A stretch of DNA of 64,000 bases, from positions 40,867,663 to 40,931,662 of the forward strand of contig CM046855.1 of the NCBI GenBank assembly GCA_025617745.1. Direction: 5' to 3'. Below the pieces are notes generated by a model. The model was not told where the DNA came from. It did not search any database and saw only the letters and a list, made by a program, of their open reading frames with translations. Positions 60,201-64,000 of the stretch are shown here, piece by piece; position 1 is the first letter of the stretch, and the number at the start of each line of letters is the position of its first letter. Position numbers and translations under genes: made by a program. The DNA comes from Heliocidaris erythrogramma (taxonomy: Eukaryota > Echinodermata > Echinoidea > Camarodonta > Echinometridae).

Positions 60201-61349
60201 TTTGTGGGTATTTCAATAATTTGGAATACTTTCTTTTGTCTCATTGAATGATTACATAACATGTTTACTACAGTGATCAGTAGCACAAGAGTAATGGTAT
60301 AAGCCTATAGTTCAAGTATGATACATAGGTTATGCCATGAAAATAATTGTACGTCTGAAAAATAAGTTTTAATTTTTTTTTTCTTTCTTTGACTTATTGC
60401 ATTTTGGAATAGTGGTCTTAAACTTTTGTAAATGATGGTAATATATCAAAGATTTGAGGGAACATTGCCTTTATAATAGTGGCTGACAAAAGACATTTCA
60501 AGATTTTATGTGTCAATAAAAATTATATGATAATATTACATTAACCATTAAAGTCATAGACTGCTGAGAGCTACAAGGGCATTTTTTATTGTAACACCCT
60601 TCTGGCTCTCATTATACTTTATCAACTTGTCATGAAAATGAATCTGTCCTCCATGTACATTATGTACTTACATGAATCTGCTGTAGATTGGTTACAACAA
60701 AACAAAAGCCTCAGAGCCCATAATTACTATTCATTAAAAAAATAACAAGGTTTGTTTTAGAAGGGTGGATACATGTTGTTCAGGTGAGCGTTTCATCAAG
60801 TGTTTTGTCAGTGATTTTTACTGACAAATTTGCTTTCAGCCAATCAGATGTAAGGATTTCAGTACCTTATAATAGTTGTCGGTAAATATCACTAACAAAA
60901 CACTTGATGAAACACTCCCCAGATGTCATAATTTCTGCCAATAAGGGAAATAGTGAACACGATATGCAAACAATATTAGACTCATTTCACACTCGTCCAA
61001 TATTTTGGCATATCTCGTTCAATATTTATGTGTTTTGACCATAAGGCTATCCAATAGGAATTATGATCATAATAAATGTCAAAAGTATCATTTTCCTTGG
61101 TAGTCTAATCCATGCCCTAGAAGGGCTATCAAATTTACATGATATTCAGGGGCACTTATATCTTTGCTTCAGTAGGTAATGCATAGGACAAGGTACCTTG
61201 GGGCCTGGAGACTTGCCCTATATATATCTATTCTAAATACCGGTATCTTACTCTTCATTGTAAGCGATGTCATCATACATCATGACAATGATCTGTTCAT
61301 CTGGAATACCATGCTTGTGAAGGATCTGGTAGGCATGGCAGATATCAGC
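45184..61349 (-). CDS. LGMN: Legumain (asparaginyl endopeptidase), C-terminal 11 coding exons
   Basis: A lysosomal cysteine protease (family C13) cleaving after Asn, and after Asp at low pH. Exons 5' to 3': 61252-61349, 56694-56775, 54787-54872, 52698-52773, 52323-52385, 51662-51847, 50542-50730, 50045-50161, 48270-48440, 46953-47020, 45184-45214. All junctions are GT/AG, phases agree, and the product is 388 residues plus TAG. Visible: [24 protein letters not shown], catalytic His102 in YFADHGAP, catalytic Cys143 in [25 protein letters not shown], and a prodomain with four Cys like vertebrate legumain. GPI8/PIGK, a C13 relative, is excluded by the legumain-type prodomain and VYPGVPKDY. The residues before ADIC (signal peptide and first core strand, ~70 by comparison with human) lie beyond 64000. 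Near the expected activation site the sequence reads LMKTTH where I recall LMNTND in human. Confidence 0.96.
45803..46859. mobile_element. 1.06-kb non-autonomous element with long TIRs and TA duplication
   Basis: Left CCGAGTGTCCCCCC and right GGGGGCGGACACTCGG mirror each other, and homology between the arms continues about 200 bp inwards (CGATACACTTTTAAAA, CCCCCAAATAAAAAAATT, ATATGGATAG). TA flanks both ends. No transposase frame. The interior has a TGATTGATTGAT minisatellite (46305-46407) and a G run. Confidence 0.85.
46305..46407. repeat. TTGA/ATCAGTGT minisatellite
   Basis: Three to four units of about 32 bp combining AATCAGTGTTTGATTGAT with further GATT repeats, inside the 45803-46859 element. 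Confidence 0.85.
46953..47020 (-). CDS. LGMN: Legumain coding exon (prodomain)
   Basis: Acceptor gttttcag, donor gtaagt. Encodes [20 protein letters not shown] and QD; third conserved prodomain Cys. Ends in phase 2. Confidence 0.92.
47356..47496 (+). mobile_element. Palindromic core/arm element, copy 6 (diverged, arm type 3)
   Basis: GGGCCTTGTTTTATGGAAC at left, ATTGACCAGGGCCC at right. Core is reduced to GCTACAGAAATCAATGC then CTTGATTGGCTG. The most diverged member, but it keeps CCAAT. Confidence 0.6.
47926..48063 (-). mobile_element. Palindromic core/arm element, copy 7 (arm type 2)
   Basis: GGGGAGCGTTTCATCAAGC at left, TTATGAAATGCTCCCC at right. Core TCTAAGCCAATCAGATGC. Located 206 bp downstream of a legumain exon in its sense direction. 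Confidence 0.85.
48270..48440 (-). CDS. LGMN: Legumain coding exon (prodomain)
   Basis: Acceptor ttccacag, donor gtaagg. Encodes [20 protein letters not shown], then [18 protein letters not shown], with two of the four conserved prodomain cysteines. Confidence 0.93.
48453..48640. repeat. 28-bp minisatellite beside a legumain splice acceptor
   Basis: Six full and one partial unit of TGCATCATCATACAGATAAC plus TGATCATA. Units 3 and 7 have GATGAC in place of GATAAC. It starts 12 bp beyond the exon boundary at 48440, within the polypyrimidine/branch-point region. Confidence 0.95.
48884..49464. mobile_element. Long foldback element (about 250-bp arms, 75-bp loop)
   Basis: Left arm 48884-49136 and right arm 49212-49464 are diverged inverted copies. 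Pairs include TTTTGATCGTTAAT with ATTAACGATCAAAA, ATATTGCTCTGAATATT with AATATTCAGAGCAATAT, and ACAATTGCCA with TGGCAATTGT. No coding frame. Sits in a legumain intron. Confidence 0.85.
50045..50161 (-). CDS. LGMN: Legumain coding exon (activation-site region)
   Basis: Acceptor gtttag, donor gtagtt. Encodes [20 protein letters not shown], then [19 protein letters not shown]. The Lys codon at 50102-50104 aligns with the Asn at which human prolegumain is autoactivated. Confidence 0.94.
50542..50730 (-). CDS. LGMN: Legumain coding exon
   Basis: Acceptor cattatag, donor gtacaa. Encodes [20 protein letters not shown], then [20 protein letters not shown] and [12 protein letters not shown]. Contains NET and NLT sequons. 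Completes the catalytic domain. Confidence 0.94.
50770..51645. repeat. ATC/ACC trinucleotide array in legumain intron
   Basis: About 870 bp of CATCAT/CACCAT units filling most of the intron between the catalytic-Cys exon and the next exon. The sense (minus) strand reads GATGAT/GATGGT. It begins about 40 bp after the acceptor side of exon 50542-50730 and ends just before the donor at 51661. Confidence 0.95.
51662..51847 (-). CDS. LGMN: Legumain coding exon with catalytic Cys
   Basis: Acceptor cttgtag, donor gtaagg. Encodes [40 protein letters not shown] and [12 protein letters not shown]. The Cys of EACESG is the nucleophile (human Cys189). Confidence 0.97.
52323..52385 (-). CDS. LGMN: Legumain coding exon
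   Basis: Acceptor tatttcag, donor gtgagt. Encodes [20 protein letters not shown] and K, corresponding to the human stretch ending MYKHKMYRK. 63 bp, phase 0. Confidence 0.92.
52698..52773 (-). CDS. LGMN: Legumain coding exon with catalytic His
   Basis: Acceptor aatacag, donor gtactt. Encodes [20 protein letters not shown] and AFPEGE. The His of ADHG is the catalytic base (human His148 by alignment). Confidence 0.95.
52875..53025. repeat. Possible TCGCGAAT-rich TIR element (one end)
   Basis: Starts TACTGTAAAACCACAAAT, with TCGCGAATTTTGCGCG and later GCGAATCGCGG. Composition and motifs resemble 54288-54624, but the expected inverted right end is not found. Confidence 0.4.
53152..53880 (+). mobile_element. 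5'-truncated CR1-like LINE: RT C-terminus and 3' end
   Basis: In-frame from about 53155: [20 protein letters not shown], then [20 protein letters not shown] and [19 protein letters not shown], stopping at 53573. This is the conserved thumb/C-terminal region of CR1/Jockey-clade reverse transcriptases. The rest of RT, EN and ORF1 are missing. The tail ends AATAAAGACCATTTTTG then AATTGAAATTG at about 53882, a normal LINE 3' end. It lies antisense to legumain in an intron. Confidence 0.85.
54288..54624. mobile_element. 337-bp TIR element with CpG-rich interior
   Basis: Left ACTGTAAATGC and right GCGTTTACAGT are inverted. Adjoining stretches TTCGCGGATTTCGC and AGCGCGAAAATAAC also pair. Non-coding. 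Confidence 0.65.
54787..54872 (-). CDS. LGMN: Legumain coding exon
   Basis: Acceptor cttgcag, donor gtaagt. Encodes [20 protein letters not shown] and NCSGKTLK. The SCNNC cysteine pair is not in the human sequence I recall (GDAEAVKGIGSGKVLKS). Ends in phase 2. Confidence 0.93.
55567..55598. other. Perfect 13-bp stem hairpin with partial tandem copy
   Basis: GTATCACATAAAA, loop TTGCTA, then TTTTATGTGATAC. The left half and loop recur at about 55609-55630. Confidence 0.8.
56443..56581 (-). mobile_element. Palindromic core/arm element, copy 8 (arm type 1)
   Basis: GGGGGGCGTTTCATGAAAGG at left, CATGAAACGGTCCCC at right. Core CTCTCAGCCAATTGGATGC. Lies 113 bp from a legumain exon. Confidence 0.85.
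56694..56775 (-). CDS. LGMN: Legumain coding exon
   Basis: Acceptor cttttcag, donor gtacgt. Encodes [20 protein letters not shown] and PKDYVAD. Ends in phase 0. Confidence 0.96.
56776..59018 (-). other. Legumain intron, region with no exon
   Basis: AT-rich, no exon recognised. At about 57700-57870 AAGCGCTTTGGTCGG and AAAGGCGCTTTATAAA, followed by TTATTATTAGTAGTAG, resemble the 3' end of a SINE. Short ACATCGACATC repeats lie near 57600. Confidence 0.5.
59019..60636. repeat. Three-unit tandem repeat, about 490-bp period
   Basis: Units start at TTTATTGGTAATA (59021, 59513, 60000). Shared blocks include TATCGGTCACAAGATTTATG, CACATTGCCTACCTAGCTGC and GTCATAGACTGCTGAGAGC. Unit 3 lacks the last ~100 bp and carries an inserted 275-bp element. 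Units are very similar, so the amplification is recent. Confidence 0.9.
60164..60438. mobile_element. 275-bp mariner-like non-autonomous element
   Basis: Inverted ends CCATCATTTGCAAAAGTTTA and the mirror TAAACTTTTGTAAATGATGG (27 bp, one mismatch) with TA on both sides. Units 1 and 2 of the host tandem repeat give the empty site AGCATATAATATATC, so the insertion is defined to the base. Confidence 0.92.
60783..60920 (-). mobile_element. Palindromic core/arm element, copy 9 (arm type 2)
   Basis: GGTGAGCGTTTCATCAAG at left, CTTGATGAAACACTCCCC at right. Core TTTCAGCCAATCAGATG. Confidence 0.85.
61252..61349 (-). CDS. LGMN: Legumain coding exon (first in window)
   Basis: On the minus strand: acceptor CAG at 61350-61352, donor gtaaga. 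Encodes [20 protein letters not shown] and [13 protein letters not shown]. Ends in phase 2. Confidence 0.96.
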
Positions 61350-62594
61350 CTGGGAAAAGACATAAAAAACAGCAAGAGAATATTAGATGATTTTTTTTTC
61401 TTAATGCAAATGAAATGGCAGTTTAAAAATAAAGTATTCTAAATCATATGAATATAAAAAGTTCTGGATAAGACACCAGTGAATAATTCTTCCACAAACA
61501 AATCTTAAAGATATTGATAAAACATTTAATTCAATTAATGTTTCAATGTAATTTTAGAATAATGAATATAGAAAACAATGTACACTCAAACAACATATCA
61601 AGCACTAAATGATATTCATTTTGTTTCAAACTCTGCATTTTCATACATTTCATTATGGATTCAATACACAATTCAACTAAAAGAATTTCAAAACTGTAAA
61701 AATGTAACTTCATAATTTGAATATTTATGGTAAATTAGTAGAAAAATAACAGATCATTCTGAAAAATGATCTCATATGATCAGCTTTATAGTGATTTGAT
61801 ACCCTTCACTTGACAACCATAGTTGTCAGGAACTCCAGATCCATTAATCAAACGTCATGTGATGCATGCTATAAAGTAACTTTGACCTGTCTCCCCCCCC
61901 CCCCCTCCATTGCTCTTATCTGTTAATATTGCGATAAGACTGGCGTCACAATGATAAAAGTAATAAATACCAAGAAAAATCTCCTCACAAAGATTGTGCA
62001 AATGAAGAGAAGAATGCATGATCGTAAATAATACTTATAATACCAATATTTGCACAATAACAGATGAAGGTATTCTTATGTGTTTGTTTTGAGATCGAAG
62101 ATTAACAATAAATAAAAAGGACTCATTCACAAAAATAGATCCTATCAATTATTGTAGCGATATCTGCACAATAAATCTATGCCTTAAACGTCAAGCTTTG
62201 TTCTGATATCAAGGACAAGCATATATGCTTGTCACTATTGGATAACAGCAGTGTCACTGAAAGTCATTCTTAGAAAACTATCTAGGTACTAAAGTCTTTG
62301 AAAACTATCTTTACTAAAGCTAAGTTTAAAATCCTGGCTAAAGCCTACCTTCGAAAAGGGGGGGGGGGGGTGTTTGCGTGCTGAAAAAGATTTTGAACCT
62401 CTGTCTGCAAATTTGAAAATCTCAAGACATGATTTGACCAACAGCAAATTTGACATATCAATGAATGACCTTCTTTTGCTTGGTGGAAAATGACAGCATA
62501 TTTGGTAAGATATTCCCCTTATACATGGTAAAGAACATCCACCCCCTTAGCCCACTGCCCTTATCAACAGCAAGGAGGAGATCATTAAGCACTT
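61350..62594 (-). other. Legumain intron, 5' side
   Basis: No exon recognised. Contains C/G homopolymer runs near 61890 and 62360. The preceding legumain exon must lie beyond 64000 or within sequence I cannot recognise. Confidence 0.5.
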
Positions 62595-63838
62595 TCAACA
62601 ATGCATAGTCACAGTTTTAACAGGGGCATGCTTGTCCATCAGATTACATAGTGTGTCATTATAAAATGAAACTGCTTCTGAAGGACAAGAAGGACACTTG
62701 GAAGTTAACAAAACCTGATCAGTATCCTGGTGGAAAGAGATGGTGTCTATGTCACGAAGCTGCCTAAACCTCACTTTCCTTCTAGGGTTTTGTGGCCCTT
62801 TAATATTAATGGTAGAAAGGATTGCGGAGTGATCAGATGGCAAAGATGGCAAGAGAATAATATGGGAAATAATATCTTCTGATTTCCTACTGAGAACTAA
62901 ATCAAGTGTATGACCTGCCTGGTGGGTGGGACCCTGAACATGCTGTTGGAACCCAAAGGCTTCAACAGCATTGAGGAAAGATTGGGCAAAACTATCAGTA
63001 AAATCATCTACATGTATATTAAAGTCACCAAGGAGTGAACAGCGACAGCAGCACTCTCGAGGAGAGTTAAAAACTGGGGTGGTGGTAGATACAATAAACC
63101 CGTACAGTGGATGAAGAAGTAAGATGGATTGTCAGATCCAACAATTCAAAAGACCAAGATTTGTGAATGTCATTGACAACACAGCGCGCAGAAGATCTAT
63201 AGAGGACACAGATGCCACCTCCTCTAGATGTCTTTCTTGGAATCGCAAATATTAAAATTTGGAAGGGATAATTTCAATTCAGCAAGGGAAGGCTCGTCTC
63301 TCTGGTCACCTGAAAGCCACGACTCTGTAATGACTAACACATCAATATTATTATCTATGATCAAACTTGACACTTCATCAGCTTTATTAGTCAAGGATCT
63401 TGCATTCCATAAACCAAATTGAGTACGATGCCACTGCGCAATCCCAAGAACACATACCCTTCTCCAAACAGTCAGAGGAAGCAGATGACTAGGCTTCCTA
63501 TTTAACCGATGGATGTTATGTACACCATATGTGATACGATTCGATCGAGAATTACTGCAATTTTCGTTAGGAAATTGTGTTACATCTACTTCATTATATG
63601 GACCTGGGTTCGTTTGAATATCACCAGATAGTAAGATGGCAAACTGAAAAAATGCACATGTGTTGCTATAATATACAATAGGTTTACCACAGTATCTGAC
63701 ATGCCTACAAACAGAAGAAAGTAGACTGTGATTGCAGTTACAAGCATCAGTTGGTAGAATGAATACATGGCTCACATTCAAAAGAAATACAATCAGGGGT
63801 ATACAAAAGAAGAGATGCCAGATCTTAAACCCCTCCAT
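62595..63838 (-). mobile_element. CR1/L2-like LINE fragment with 2A peptide and APE endonuclease, broken
   Basis: A frame from ATG at 63838 to 63224 encodes a hydrophobic leader (FKIWHLFFCIPLIVFLLN), a Cys-containing stretch, and the 2A-type motif SGDIQTNPGP (residues 71-80; 63599-63628), at which ribosomes skip a peptide bond. It continues into the APE endonuclease start (LWNARSLTNKADEV, DVLVITESWL), then hits a stop. The endonuclease resumes in other frames: LLGDFNIHVDDF near 63025, LDLVLSRKSED, and LPSDHSAI near 62835, ending at a stop by 62595. No reverse transcriptase follows. It carries at least one frameshift and is 3'-truncated, so it is inactive. Inserted in a legumain intron in the same orientation. 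Confidence 0.85.
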
Positions 63839-64000
63839 TGATGTGGAGGTGCTACTACTGACTGCACTTCAAAGGTAGAGGTGATGTACAATGTATAATG
63901 TGTAACAACAAAAGGTACTATTGAAAGTACAGTACACATTAAAGATGTGTAAAGGAAGTATACAGCACTGGACATTGAAAATGGCAGTGCAGAGTCGGTT

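Overview
The window is AT-rich, intron-dominated animal DNA. It holds parts of two convergent genes and a dense layer of mobile-element debris. The retroelements suggest an echinoderm, probably a sea urchin: a CR1/L2-like LINE whose first protein carries a 2A peptide (SGDIQTNPGP) behind a hydrophobic leader, a tRNA-derived SINE, and many small palindromic elements. The species assignment is inference; the gene identities are not in doubt.

Plus strand, 1-~44290: the 3' two-thirds of a DAAM-type formin (Dishevelled-associated activator of morphogenesis). Seventeen coding exons (7272-39852) join without a frame break into 835 residues plus stop. They cover the end of the armadillo-like GBD/FH3 region, a coiled coil, a proline-rich FH1, the whole FH2 actin-nucleating domain and the C-terminal DAD autoinhibitory motif. 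The 5' exons lie before base 1. One 13.2-kb intron (18220-31460) contains a complete, recently inserted non-coding LTR element (20904-26085). The 3' UTR runs about 4.4 kb.

Minus strand, 61349-~44335: legumain (asparaginyl endopeptidase, peptidase family C13). Eleven coding exons give 388 residues plus stop, with the catalytic His (DHG) and Cys (EACESG) and a C-terminal prodomain with four cysteines. The N-terminal exons (signal peptide and first beta strand) lie beyond 64000. The two genes end tail to tail, with facing poly(A) signals about 90 bp apart.

Introns: nine copies of a 135-155 bp palindromic family share one core containing CCAAT but have three different arm types. Other elements include a ~580-bp near-perfect hairpin, TIR elements with TA, TTAA and 9-bp target duplications, a dead duplicate of a DAAM exon split by one of them, a three-unit ~490-bp tandem repeat carrying a mariner-like insertion in one unit, a 5'-truncated LINE reverse-transcriptase end, and a 2A-LINE copy broken by a frameshift. 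Large GAT/GGT arrays sit in introns of both genes and are oriented so that each pre-mRNA carries the GAU/GGU strand.

The two genes have unrelated jobs: Wnt/Rho-controlled actin assembly and lysosomal proteolysis. Nothing here suggests a shared pathway; they are simply neighbours.
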